From contig NZ_CP033116.1 of the NCBI RefSeq assembly GCF_009497895.1, positions 3,286,001 to 3,350,000 of the forward strand: 64,000 nucleotides of DNA, given 5' to 3'. The notes under the pieces were generated by a model. It was given only the letters and a program-made list of their open reading frames with translations, was not told the origin of the DNA and did no database searches. A program made the position numbers and the translations under genes. Origin of the DNA: Halopseudomonas pelagia (GTDB lineage: Bacteria > Pseudomonadota > Gammaproteobacteria > Pseudomonadales > Pseudomonadaceae). Below are positions 17,707 through 25,447 of the stretch, piece after piece (position 1 is the stretch's first letter; the number at the start of each line of letters is the position of its first letter).

Positions 17707-18402
17707 TTACTCACTCTGTAACAGCTCTTCAATTCGCCCGTGCAGTCGGCCCCAGAACCCATCATCGGCTGCCGCGTTGGGGCCTTTGGCAATGGCCGTC
17801 AGGTAGGTCACCAGGTGTTCAGGCTTGAATTTCAATCCATGGAACCGGGCCCGCATCTGCCCTTCCGGGTCAATCACGTGGGTTACCACACCATGGACCT
17901 GTACACCCTCACCCGTATCCCTGAACTGAACGCCGTAGGCTTTAGCAAGTTCTGGTGTCAGTTCAGGTGGTTCCATCCTGGCTCGGTAGAGGAATTGCCA
18001 GTTGCGGGGATTCAGATCGAAATTCTCGCCGTAGGCACGCATGTTTCTCCGGGTGCCTGCAACATCTTCCCGGTCCGTGGCAATGGTGATGAACACCACC
18101 TCTTCACTCAGCCCTTCTTCTTCAACCCCGGTTTGCAACTGCCGGATCAGGTTCATATGCAAAGGGCAGGCCTCGGTACAGCGCGTGTAGAGAAAGTTAA
18201 GCACAACGGTTTTGCCGTTTAAGTCGGCAAGGGCAAGGGTATTGCCATCAACGCCTGTAAGATCAAATTCAGGGGCCGGCTGATCCACAAACTGGGCATA
18301 CCGCTCTTTCTCGTTCAACGAGGCCTCCACATCTTCCATGGAATGGGCCATGGCATTGGTGCTGACCTGGGCAACCATGGCAATCAGCAATTCTGAATAC
18401 AC
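17707..18402 (-). CDS. SCO1/SenC-family copper chaperone
   Basis: About 231 residues with the SCO fold: copper-binding CTEAC (C75, C79) and histidine H175 in VVTHVID. The usual role is metallation of the CuA site of cytochrome oxidase, or thiol redox sensing. The N-terminus is uncertain. The frame opens with a GTG at 18402, with a poor ribosome site. A nearby ATG in another frame encodes MTVNSVFRIA, which would make a better signal-peptide start if one base were inserted or deleted, so a recent frameshift is possible. It is in an operon with DsbD and TlpA. Confidence 0.82.
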   Translation of the reverse strand: MYSELLIAMVAQVSTNAMAHSMEDVEASLNEKERYAQFVDQPAPEFDLTGVDGNTLALADLNGKTVVLNFLYTRCTEACPLHMNLIRQLQTGVEEEGLSEEVVFITIATDREDVAGTRRNMRAYGENFDLNPRNWQFLYRARMEPPELTPELAKAYGVQFRDTGEGVQVHGVVTHVIDPEGQMRARFHGLKFKPEHLVTYLTAIAKGPNAAADDGFWGRLHGRIEELLQSE

Positions 18403-18451
18403 TGTTCACAGTCATTCTCCATTTGAGTTGTTTTCCGAAGGGAGTCCCGGT

Positions 18452-19042
18452 TTATTGTGGCTTGATATCGTCCAGATTCAGCGCAACGGGCAGGTCAGCT
18501 GGTGCCAGGCAAACGCCCTCGTCACTGCAGGCCTGTACCCGTACCGTCATGTCTAGCTTGCCTGCCTCTTTCAGCGCGGCGGTCTGTTTTTCGTCTGGCA
18601 GCAGCCGGATACTCGCACCGTCGTCGTACACCTCCAGGGCGGTGTCACCCAGTGTGATGTCACTGACCCTGCCGCGGGGGTACTGGGTCGGGATGTCAAG
18701 CGACTGACCGTTGACCGAAGAACTGGCGACGGTGGGAATCAGTAACTCCATGGAGGCCGGGTTGGCGTTCACGTGCCAGCCCGATTCAATGTCCAGTGTC
18801 AGAATAATTTCACCGGTCTCCCCTATCAGGGCTTTGCCGCCTTCCGCAAGATTGAGGCGGACCTTATCGGAAGAATCTGCCAACCCCGTGCGGGCAACTG
18901 GCGCCTGGGGGTCGGAATTGGCTCGTTCGGTCTGGGCCGAGCCAGGAGCGTTTCCGGAATTGGTACCGATCAACGTGAACGCCGCGATCGCGATCAGAAA
19001 AACCGCTACGCCGGTCAGCAATACTTTGGTTCGGGTTGTCAT
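18452..19042 (-). CDS. Periplasmic DsbD N-terminal-like (DsbD-alpha) protein
   Basis: 196 residues with a membrane anchor at ~7-26 and a low-complexity linker, then an immunoglobulin-like DsbD-alpha domain (GWHVNANPA..., 'IPTQYPRG'). Two cysteines near the C-terminus (QACSDEGVCLAPADLP) match the redox pair of DsbD-alpha. It is split from the membrane part, which is encoded directly upstream by the next gene (16 bases away). Together they make a complete DsbD in two polypeptides. Confidence 0.82.
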   Translation of the reverse strand: MTTRTKVLLTGVAVFLIAIAAFTLIGTNSGNAPGSAQTERANSDPQAPVARTGLADSSDKVRLNLAEGGKALIGETGEIILTLDIESGWHVNANPASMELLIPTVASSSVNGQSLDIPTQYPRGRVSDITLGDTALEVYDDGASIRLLPDEKQTAALKEAGKLDMTVRVQACSDEGVCLAPADLPVALNLDDIKPQ

Positions 19043-19058
19043 GGTTCATCTCCAGTAG

Positions 19059-20252
19059 CTAGCGTTGTGAGTTCTCGGTGCGGTTGATCGCCTCGACCAG
19101 GCTGTCGGTATCAAATAGCCCAGTGAAACGGGCGACAACGGTGCCGTCAGCGTCAAAAATCGCCGCAAAAGGTAAAGCCTGCCCTCCCGTTGCGGTTAAC
19201 AATGCGTCTTTTTCGGGATCGCTTGCTGTCACATCAACCTGAATCGGCACCATGCCGGCCCGCGCTACGGCTTCAGCCACAGCGGGCTCTTTATACACGG
19301 TGCGCTCCAGGACCTTGCAGTTGATGCACCAATCGGCAGTGAACTCCAGCAAATACGGTGTGTCCCGGGCTTTTGTGTCCGCCAGGAGTTCTGCGGAGTA
19401 GGGCTGCCAGACAAGTTCGTCTTCGCCGCTGCCCAACGGAGATGCGAATACCACTGTCACCGCAAGGGCAAGGCCTGTCGCCGTTGCAGTGATCACGCGA
19501 ACGGCACCGCTCCCCTGAACGAAACGACGGAGACCCCAGACCAGCACCAGCGCCAGCCAGGCCCACCACAGCCAGGGGTATACCGCTTTGGGCACCAGGC
19601 TCGCGCTGAAAAAGACGGCGGCGGCCAGCAATATCAGCGCGAGCACTTCTCGAATGGCCAGAGTCCAGGGCCCCGCCTTGGGCAACCGGCTCAGCCACTT
19701 GGGTTTGAGGATCAGTGCCGCGTAGGGCAGCGACAACCCCAGCCCGATACTGCCGAATATCCCCATAGTTACCGGCGCCGGCTGGGTAACGGCAAAGGCT
19801 AGGACTCCACCCAGGAAAGGACCAGCACAAGGTGCAGCCAAAACCGCACTCAATAACCCCGATAAGAATGCTTCAGAGTAACGCCGGCCATGGGCCGAGG
19901 CGGCGAACGACGGGATCGGAATGGGCAAATCCAGCCACGTGACCACCGCAAACCCGACCAGCAAGGCAACAAGGATACCAACGAACACCGCGGACTGAAA
20001 CAAAGTGCCCCAGCTCCACTGAAGAAATGCGGTCAATCCGCCCAGCGTCAAGAAAAACGCGAGTGTTCCTGCGGTGAACGCCAATGCGGCCAGCACGCGG
20101 TGCGATCGTTGGCTGCCCGCCTCTCGTAAGATAGTCCGGACCTTAATAGGAATCGCGGGCAAAACGCAGGGCGTCAGGTTGAGCAGCAAACCTGCCACTG
20201 TCGCCATTAAGAGCTGGCTGGCGATGAGTAAAGAGGGAATGTGATCGATCAT
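19059..20252 (-). CDS. DsbD-like transmembrane thiol:disulfide interchange protein (beta and gamma domains)
   Basis: 397 residues. Eight or so membrane helices carry the two redox cysteines (NLTPCVLPAIPI and AAPCAGPFLGG). A C-terminal periplasmic thioredoxin domain holds WCINC (C309, C312). It moves electrons from cytoplasmic thioredoxin to periplasmic partners such as CcmG, TlpA and the alpha protein encoded downstream. A housekeeping DsbD is one chain, so this split form, with the alpha domain encoded afterwards, is typical of accessory copies. Confidence 0.88.
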   Translation of the reverse strand: MIDHIPSLLIASQLLMATVAGLLLNLTPCVLPAIPIKVRTILREAGSQRSHRVLAALAFTAGTLAFFLTLGGLTAFLQWSWGTLFQSAVFVGILVALLVGFAVVTWLDLPIPIPSFAASAHGRRYSEAFLSGLLSAVLAAPCAGPFLGGVLAFAVTQPAPVTMGIFGSIGLGLSLPYAALILKPKWLSRLPKAGPWTLAIREVLALILLAAAVFFSASLVPKAVYPWLWWAWLALVLVWGLRRFVQGSGAVRVITATATGLALAVTVVFASPLGSGEDELVWQPYSAELLADTKARDTPYLLEFTADWCINCKVLERTVYKEPAVAEAVARAGMVPIQVDVTASDPEKDALLTATGGQALPFAAIFDADGTVVARFTGLFDTDSLVEAINRTENSQR

Positions 20253-20256
20253 TCAG

Positions 20257-20460
20257 CTATTCCAGCCCTTCCCACGATTCCCGACTGAAACGTCCGGTCT
20301 GACCCCGCCATTGGCCGCTTGCATCCTTAAACAGAAGGTTGTTTGAGTGCTCATATCTCTTCTCCATATAGACGCCGCCAATATTAACAGGAGCGAGAGC
20401 CACAGCAACGCATCGCTTTCCCGGCTTGTGAGCTTTTTTCTTGATAGCCAATTGCCACAT
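20257..20460 (-). CDS. Possible small protein, 67 aa, unknown
   Basis: A short frame between lnt and the DsbD gene (MWQLAIKKKAHK...), ending 4 bases before the DsbD start. An AGGAGGAAGGG stretch lies upstream. The next frame also holds an ORF of similar length, so coding is not certain. No family is recognised. If real it would be translated within the lnt-dsbD operon. Confidence 0.3.
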   Translation of the reverse strand: MWQLAIKKKAHKPGKRCVAVALAPVNIGGVYMEKRYEHSNNLLFKDASGQWRGQTGRFSRESWEGLE

Positions 20461-20506
20461 GTAGACAAATCCCTTCCTCCTCATCCGATTTAAAATCTGC
20501 TCGCTG

Positions 20507-22000
20507 TCATGTACCCAAGCGATGATACTGCCGAATTCGACGAAGCAGGAGCAAGCCGAGTCCGAGTGCGATCACGCCAAGGACAGGCCAATCCCGCCAG
20601 CGCACATAAGGGGTTGCGCCAGTTCTGGGGGTCACTTCGGCACTGAGGGTGGCTACGCGGAATTGAGGAGCGCGTGTAAGAACCTTTCCCTCGTAGCTGA
20701 CAGCTGCTGTGATACCCGTGTTCGTGGCTCGCAGTAGGTCACGTCCGGTTTCGATGGCACGCATGCGGACCATCTGAAAGTGCTGGAAAGGGCCGAGCGA
20801 GCTGCCGAACCAGGCATCGTTACTGACATTCACCAGCAACTGCGCTTCGGGCAGAAACTCCGTGACTTCAGCACCAAAGACCGCCTCGTAGCAGATGAGT
20901 GCCCCTACAGGCACCCCTGCTGCCTTCAGGACGTGCGCTTCCCGTCCCGGTGTGAAATCGGACATGGGCGCCCCGAGCACGTCGAGGGACGAACCCAAAA
21001 ACTCCCGAAACGGAACATACTCACCGAAGGGCACCAGGTGACGTTTGTAGTAGAAGCCTGAGGGATCGGAGAGGCTTGTCACCGCGTTGTAGGTGCGACC
21101 GTCCTCCTCGCGTATCGGGACGCCAATCATCAACGAGGTGCCTGCCTGATCGGCTAACGCCTTAAGCTCAGCAAGATATTCTCTAGCCTCGTCATGCCAC
21201 ATCGGGATTGCCGTTTCTGGCCAAATCACAATGTCGGCCCCGAGATGCTGCTTCGTAAGCGCCTGATAACGGTCCAGCGTGATTCCCCGTGAATCCGGGT
21301 CCCATTTTCTGTCTTGCGCGATGTTTCCTTGCAAGAGGGCAATATTGATAGGATCAGCGGCTGGCTGCGTCCACTCATGATCCAGGAGCTGCAAGCTGGC
21401 AAGAGTAGCGGTTAACACGGCACCGGCTACCGCTGCACGGCGCAGGCTTGGATTTAAAACAACCCAAGCCAGGCCGCCAGCGAGCAAGGCCACCAGAAAA
21501 CTCACGCCAAGCACACCAAAGACAGGCGCGATAGTGGCGAGTGTGGTGTCGGTCTGGCTGTAGCCGACAAAGAGCCAGGGAAAGCCGGTTAAGAACCAGG
21601 TGCGCATCCATTCACTCAACACCCATGTCGCTGGTAGCCCTAGCCAGAGGGCCGTCGCATCCATCTCAGGGTGCAGGCGGCGTACGAGGTACGCGACGCC
21701 CCATGGAAAGAGGGCAAGCAGCGAGACAAAGGCCGCTGTAGCTAACATCCCCACCACGGGGCCATTGCCGTACTGGCTGATGCTGACGAAGACCCAGGAG
21801 ACACCTACACCGAAGTAACCAAGGCCAAAGAAGTAAGCCGACCATAACGCCTGACGCTTTGAAGGTTGCGCGGTCAGGACAAACAATGCGGCCAGAGCGA
21901 CCACCGCAAGCCATGCCCAACCAAAAGGGGCAAAGGCAAGCGGCATGGCGCCTCCGGCAAGCAAAGCCATCACCCTCGTTACAAGAGTCTTGTAGCGCAT
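20507..22000 (-). CDS. lnt: Apolipoprotein N-acyltransferase
   Basis: About 497 residues from the ATG at 22000 (MRYKTLVTRV); the longer frame to 22069 has no family match. The N-terminal part has six or seven membrane helices. The C-terminal nitrilase domain has the catalytic Glu (IVIWPETAIP), Lys (YYKRHLVPFGEY) and Cys (GALICYEAVF). It transfers the third acyl chain to mature lipoproteins. Together with the island lspA it supplies two of the three lipoprotein-processing enzymes (lgt is missing). It is the first full gene after the second CadR-type promoter. Confidence 0.93.
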   Translation of the reverse strand: MRYKTLVTRVMALLAGGAMPLAFAPFGWAWLAVVALAALFVLTAQPSKRQALWSAYFFGLGYFGVGVSWVFVSISQYGNGPVVGMLATAAFVSLLALFPWGVAYLVRRLHPEMDATALWLGLPATWVLSEWMRTWFLTGFPWLFVGYSQTDTTLATIAPVFGVLGVSFLVALLAGGLAWVVLNPSLRRAAVAGAVLTATLASLQLLDHEWTQPAADPINIALLQGNIAQDRKWDPDSRGITLDRYQALTKQHLGADIVIWPETAIPMWHDEAREYLAELKALADQAGTSLMIGVPIREEDGRTYNAVTSLSDPSGFYYKRHLVPFGEYVPFREFLGSSLDVLGAPMSDFTPGREAHVLKAAGVPVGALICYEAVFGAEVTEFLPEAQLLVNVSNDAWFGSSLGPFQHFQMVRMRAIETGRDLLRATNTGITAAVSYEGKVLTRAPQFRVATLSAEVTPRTGATPYVRWRDWPVLGVIALGLGLLLLRRIRQYHRLGT

Positions 22001-22099
22001 TCCCGTGGATAGGTCGAAGAGTAGCGCGCACTTATCACCCAATGCTCTCGCCTCCGAAATCAAGATCAACCCTGTGGCTCATGCCTTTTTTTGCTCCGC

Positions 22100-22144
22100 T
22101 CAATTCAGTCCGCAGCCACATGGGCCATCACAAGATTTACTCAT
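22100..22144 (-). pseudogene. 14-residue Cys-rich leader, remnant of the CDF gene start
   Basis: Directly after the second CadR-type promoter a frame reads MSKSCDGPCGCGLN then stop. The first codons and the sequence before the ATG match the start of the CDF gene of copy A (MSKSCEDACGCD). The transporter itself has been replaced by lnt. The retained CxxxCxC peptide could be a translated leader or only a relic. Confidence 0.6.
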
Positions 22145-22184
22145 GACACGGCTCCACTTGAACAATATGGTGTTACCATTCAAA

Positions 22185-22208
22185 ACCATATAGTAGCTAT
22201 AAGGTCAA
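22185..22208 (-). promoter_or_regulatory. CadR-type operator and promoter, copy B (drives the lnt-dsbD-SCO-tlpA operon)
   Basis: The dyad ACCATATAG-TAG-CTATAAGGT (22185-22205) equals copy A except for the central triplet. On the minus strand TTGACC (22208-22203) and an AT-rich -10 lie about 19-20 bases apart. It faces lnt on one side and cadR copy B on the other. Confidence 0.8.
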
Positions 22209-22239
22209 CAGGGTAGAGAATACGTTGAGGAGAAGCATG

Positions 22240-22641
22240 ATGCGCATTGGACAGTTGGCACGGTCAGTAGGGGTCGATACTCAGACTGTCCGATTCTACG
22301 AACGGGAGGGCTTGTTGCCACCGCCAGATCGGCAGGAAAACGGTTACCGTGTCTATACCGAGAAGCATGGTGAGCGACTGGCTTTCATCCGTCGCTGCAG
22401 GATCCTCAACTTGTCACTGGCTGAAATTCAAGAATTACAGCACTATCAGGGCGCGCCCCATCAGCCTTGCAGGGCCATCAACGCCTTACTTGATGATCAC
22501 ATCGCTCATGTACGGTCTCAGATAACCGATCTGCAGGTATTGGAGAAACAACTCGTGTCGCTGCGAGCGAGTTGTAACGATGATCGGGAAATTGAGGCCT
22601 GTGGGGTTCTCGAAGGACTCAGCGAAGGGAGCGTGCAGTAG
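22240..22641 (+). CDS. cadR: CadR/PbrR-type MerR-family regulator, copy B
   Basis: 133 residues, differing from copy A at about a dozen positions, mainly I/V, D/E and K/R changes plus the last residues. The metal-binding cysteines 77, 112 and 121 and the whole winged helix are kept, so it should bind the same operators. Two ATG codons in a row occur, at 22237 and 22240. The second aligns with copy A. It is divergent from lnt. Both copies intact suggests either a recent duplication or selection for both. Confidence 0.88.
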   Translation: MRIGQLARSVGVDTQTVRFYEREGLLPPPDRQENGYRVYTEKHGERLAFIRRCRILNLSLAEIQELQHYQGAPHQPCRAINALLDDHIAHVRSQITDLQVLEKQLVSLRASCNDDREIEACGVLEGLSEGSVQ

Positions 22642-22687
22642 TAGCCTGAAGCATTAACCACCCGCTTTTTCCCTTGCGTGAACCCAG

Positions 22688-23090
22688 TCAGTCCGGAACC
22701 CCGGCAATGGCCCGGGTCATCAAGTCCACCATGGCTGGACTGTCCCATTCCGCAGTACCAACCAGGCGGCCAATTTCACGACCGTCATGGTAAATCAGCA
22801 GCGTTGTAGGAACACCTTCTATGCCCAGTGTTGAGGTCGCCAGTGTGGACGGATCAATATACTTGCGAAGGTGCTGGATGCCTGTTTCCAGGTAGAATTT
22901 TTCGACAACGCTGATGCCTGCGTGGTCAACAGACAGCGCGACCACTTCAAATTGCTCGCCGCCCAGTTGAGCCTGAAGTGAGTCCAGCGTCGGCATTTCC
23001 TCACGCCAGGGCAGGCACCAGGTCGCTCAGATATTGAGCAAAATCGCCCTGCCCTGAAAATCAGCCAGTGTCAGGGGCTCGCCGTCCTAT
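22688..23090 (-). pseudogene. TlpA-like pseudogene (active site lost)
   Basis: A diverged copy of the TlpA gene at 17075-17650. The last 103 codons (MPTLDSLQAQLGG...) are open. Just before them WCAPC has become WCLPW, losing the second catalytic cysteine. A TGA replaces the tryptophan codon of NIWATW. Homology stops at about 23090, in the codons for ENGRPL, so signal peptide and promoter are gone. It follows cadR copy B convergently. Confidence 0.82.
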
Positions 23091-23490
23091 TAGTTAGTTA
23101 GCTCTATGCTATTTCCCTACCCAAGGAGTAATCATTAGGCCAGTGAGGTTGCTCCTCCATATAGACCTGACATCAACCAGATAATCCGCTGTAGTGAGGG
23201 GTTGGTTGCGGCCTTGTGTTACGAACCAATCAACCAAAAAATCCGGGTACCCGTTTATCCCATGCAGCTGGCAACCTGGCTAGAAAGCGGACTTGTAATG
23301 GCACTGCATTGCTTCAAATGGTCAGTAGCTTGGCCGAACTGATTGATTCTCGCCGATGCTGAATGCCTATTGACAGTTGTCAATGCCATTCCAAAAGAGG
23401 GCATCAAAATATAGAAGGGTAACCTCATGTTCTAAAATAAATTTTTGACTAAACATTGCGTATTGATAAGACATAAGACATGGGAAAAGT
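23091..23490. other. Non-coding right arm of the umuD island
   Basis: About 400 bases with no supported gene between the TlpA pseudogene and the umuD 5' part. An inverted pair GGTTGGTT / AACCAATC lies around 23200-23230. The last bases (TTTTCCCATG read on the minus strand) mirror the other island end. Confidence 0.5.
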
Positions 23491-23585
23491 GCTGGGCTAG
23501 GGAAACCAGCAGAAACCGTAGAGGAAAAAAAGGGCAGCTCAATACCCGAGCCGCCCACAGGGCCTAGAATGGTAACCGCGCTCAT
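23490..23585 (-). pseudogene. umuD: 5' part of umuD
   Basis: From the ATG at 23585 the frame reads MSAVTILGPVGG then SGIELPFFSSTVSAGFPSPA, the N-terminal arm of UmuD including the Ala-Gly self-cleavage site. After FPSPA it runs into unrelated sequence and stops about 40 codons later. The rest of umuD continues at 7577 on the same strand. AAGG 9 bases before the ATG is the likely ribosome site. Confidence 0.88.
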
Positions 23586-23606
23586 ATCAGATAACCTTGA
23601 TAAATA

Positions 23607-23622
23607 CTGTATGTGCATACAG
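23607..23622. promoter_or_regulatory. LexA (SOS) box shared by umuD and the SRAP gene
   Basis: CTGTATGTGCATACAG fits CTG-N10-CAG with perfect dyad symmetry. It lies 22 bases before the umuD ATG on the minus strand and about 63 bases before the SRAP start on the plus strand, so LexA would repress both divergent genes. Confidence 0.9.
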
Positions 23623-23685
23623 TAAACGAAATTACCGAATCAGGGTCAAAGGAAAAGTGTAACCAGCAGACAGGCGGGAATGATC

Positions 23686-24390
23686 ATGTGCGGACGCTTC
23701 ACCCAATACCAAACCCAGGTGCGCTACCTTGAGCGGCTGAACTGGCAAGCTCCACTGGCTTTCGAGCCCAGCGACGAACCCATAGACCGGTACAACGTCG
23801 CCCCCACCACCCATGTGCAGCTAATGCATTTGGATGAAGAAGGTCTGCGGATGAATGCAGTGCCGTGGGGCTACGCGCCACACTGGGCCCGCGGTAAAGG
23901 CAAGCGACCGCCTGCAATCAACGCGAGATTGGAAACGGCCGTCACCAGCAAATACTGGTCAGCCGCGTGGAAGAATGGCCGTTGCCTGGTACCGGCAGAC
24001 GGCTGGTATGAATGGGTCAAGGATCCGGACGACTCAAAGCGCAAGCAACCCTACTACATCAAGCTCATATCCAATGAGCCCATGTTCTACGCAGCCATAG
24101 GCCAATTCCCACGCGACACAGACAGCGAGCCAGGCGATTCAGATGGCTTTGCGATAGTGACCACCGCGAGCGATAAAGGCATGGTTGACATTCACGACCG
24201 CGCACCTGTGGTACTACCGCCGGATGTTGCCAGGGAATGGCTGGAAAGTGGGCTGGCACCGGAGCGCGCAGAGGATCTTGCTCGGCATCACGCTGAGCAA
24301 ATCGAATCGTTTGAATGGTATGAGGTGGGGAAGCAAGTGGGTAATGTGAAGAATAAGGGTTCGGATATGATCAGGCCGGGCCAGCCTTAG
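23686..24390 (+). CDS. SOS response-associated peptidase (SRAP, YedK/HMCES family)
   Basis: 234 residues. The start is placed at 23686 rather than 23680 because the family needs cysteine as residue 2 (MCGRF), which becomes the N-terminal nucleophile that crosslinks abasic sites. Other conserved parts are present: INARLET, CLVPADGWYEW and the catalytic histidine in DIHDRAPVVL. The protein shields abasic sites in single-stranded DNA. The divergent LexA box and the pairing with umuDC support an SOS role. Confidence 0.93.
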   Translation: MCGRFTQYQTQVRYLERLNWQAPLAFEPSDEPIDRYNVAPTTHVQLMHLDEEGLRMNAVPWGYAPHWARGKGKRPPAINARLETAVTSKYWSAAWKNGRCLVPADGWYEWVKDPDDSKRKQPYYIKLISNEPMFYAAIGQFPRDTDSEPGDSDGFAIVTTASDKGMVDIHDRAPVVLPPDVAREWLESGLAPERAEDLARHHAEQIESFEWYEVGKQVGNVKNKGSDMIRPGQP

Positions 24391-24517
24391 GGGCTAAGCG
24401 CACTTCAAATGTATGCACACTGTTGCATCACTTTTCGATAGCGCCATTGTTGATTGACCTCGCAGGTCCCGAGCATTATGGTCTGGATTGGGTCAACTCA
24501 ACCTGAAGAACATCACG

Positions 24518-24919
24518 ATGGTTATTGCTCAAGAACATAGCCCGTCTAGCGCGAACACGAAGCACATGATTGGTTTGCGCGCGGCCGTTACTGTCCTTGA
24601 GCGCTGGAAAGCAAACCGTAACCAGATCCAGCAGGTGTTACGAATTTCCCGGGCTACTCTGCTCCGAGCAAAGGGCGAAGCAACCGCGTCGCGGCTGGAC
24701 TGTGACCAGCTTGAACGCATCAGCATAGTGCTGAACATGCACGCAACCATGCGCACCGTGTTCGAAAATCCAGCAAACGTCTATGGATTTATGGGCCGCC
24801 CAAATGACAATGAATTTTTTAATGGGCGGGTACCGTTGGACCTCATATCACGGGGCAGTATGCTGACGCTTATTGAAACGTATCGCCGAGTTGATAGCCT
24901 GCGCAATGGTCTCTGGTAA
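24518..24919 (+). CDS. MbcA/ParS/Xre-type antitoxin-like protein, orphan
   Basis: 133 residues from the ATG at 24518. A helical, Xre-like N-terminal part (GLRAAVTVLERWKANRNQIQQVLRISRATLLRAKG) is followed by the C-terminal toxin-binding type region (LNMHATMRTVFENPANVYGFMGRPNDNEFFNGRVPLDLISRG), the layout of antitoxins paired with RES-domain toxins. No RES toxin frame follows within the 190 bases before the IS3 element. Either the toxin was lost or the protein has another role. Confidence 0.6.
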   Translation: MVIAQEHSPSSANTKHMIGLRAAVTVLERWKANRNQIQQVLRISRATLLRAKGEATASRLDCDQLERISIVLNMHATMRTVFENPANVYGFMGRPNDNEFFNGRVPLDLISRGSMLTLIETYRRVDSLRNGLW

Positions 24920-25168
24920 CGCTTGAGTAGCCAGACGCAGTGTATCTAGCAAGTGGTGGCAGCGGCTAAAGAGGATAATCAGGCACTCACACACAGGCGG
25001 CCGATGTGTACCACTGTTGAGCTCCAACACTTGGACTGCCTCGTGTTTCCTCATCGGTATGCACAGCGAAAGTCCATCTCCTACTTCTCCCCGTCCAGCA
25101 TCCGTATGAATCGCCCCTAGTTTCGTAGACACCTCCAGGCCTTATAATCGAGGCACCCAGGAGGTCCA

Positions 25169-25447
25169 ATGAGCAACCCACTTTATACCGAAGAATTTAA
25201 AATTGAAGCCGTCAAACAGGTGGCTGATCGTGGCCATTCCGTTGCGGAGGTCGCCGCTCGATTAGGAGTGTCGGCACACAGCCTGTATCAATGGCTCAAG
25301 CGCTATGATAAGCCCACTGCCCAGCGACAGCAGGATGATGATCTCCAGGCTGAAAACCGGCGATTGAAGGCCGAGCTCAAACGCGTATCGGAAGAGCGAG
25401 ATATATTAAAAAAGGCCACCGCGTACTTCGCCAGAGAGTCCGACTGA
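25169..25447 (+). CDS. IS3-family transposase OrfA
   Basis: 92 residues with an HTH (YTEEFKIEAVKQVADRGHSVAEVAARLGVSAHSLYQWLKRY) and a leucine-zipper-like coiled coil (DDLQAENRRLKAELKRVSEERDILKKATAYF). A run ATTAAAAAAGG near its end is the likely -1 frameshift site for making the OrfAB transposase. Confidence 0.93.
   Translation: MSNPLYTEEFKIEAVKQVADRGHSVAEVAARLGVSAHSLYQWLKRYDKPTAQRQQDDDLQAENRRLKAELKRVSEERDILKKATAYFARESD

Larger units (their letters stand above)
7578..23490. mobile_element. Genomic island of ~15.9 kb inserted in umuD
   Basis: The two umuD parts on either side join head to tail: the N-terminal part ends in SAGFPSPA at ~23490 and the C-terminal part resumes at AQDHMEQ at ~7577. 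The stretch between them is therefore an insertion. A tyrosine recombinase lies just inside the left end, pointing towards it. The ends read inward as CGCATTCCCATATG (left, + strand) and CACTTTTCCCATGTC (right, - strand), giving imperfect inverted ends that share TTCCCAT. Cargo is a metal, thiol, lipoprotein and cytochrome c maturation gene set. Exact boundaries are uncertain by several bases because the uninterrupted umuD sequence is not in the window. Confidence 0.82.

Noticed and set aside
24920..25106. RES-domain toxin expected after the antitoxin-like gene
   Set aside because: No frame in this short stretch shows RES motifs; at most ~60 codons would fit before the IS.
24848..25132. 94-codon minus-strand frame left of the IS3 element
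   Set aside because: No family, overlaps the antitoxin-like gene and the IS end, and no ribosome site.
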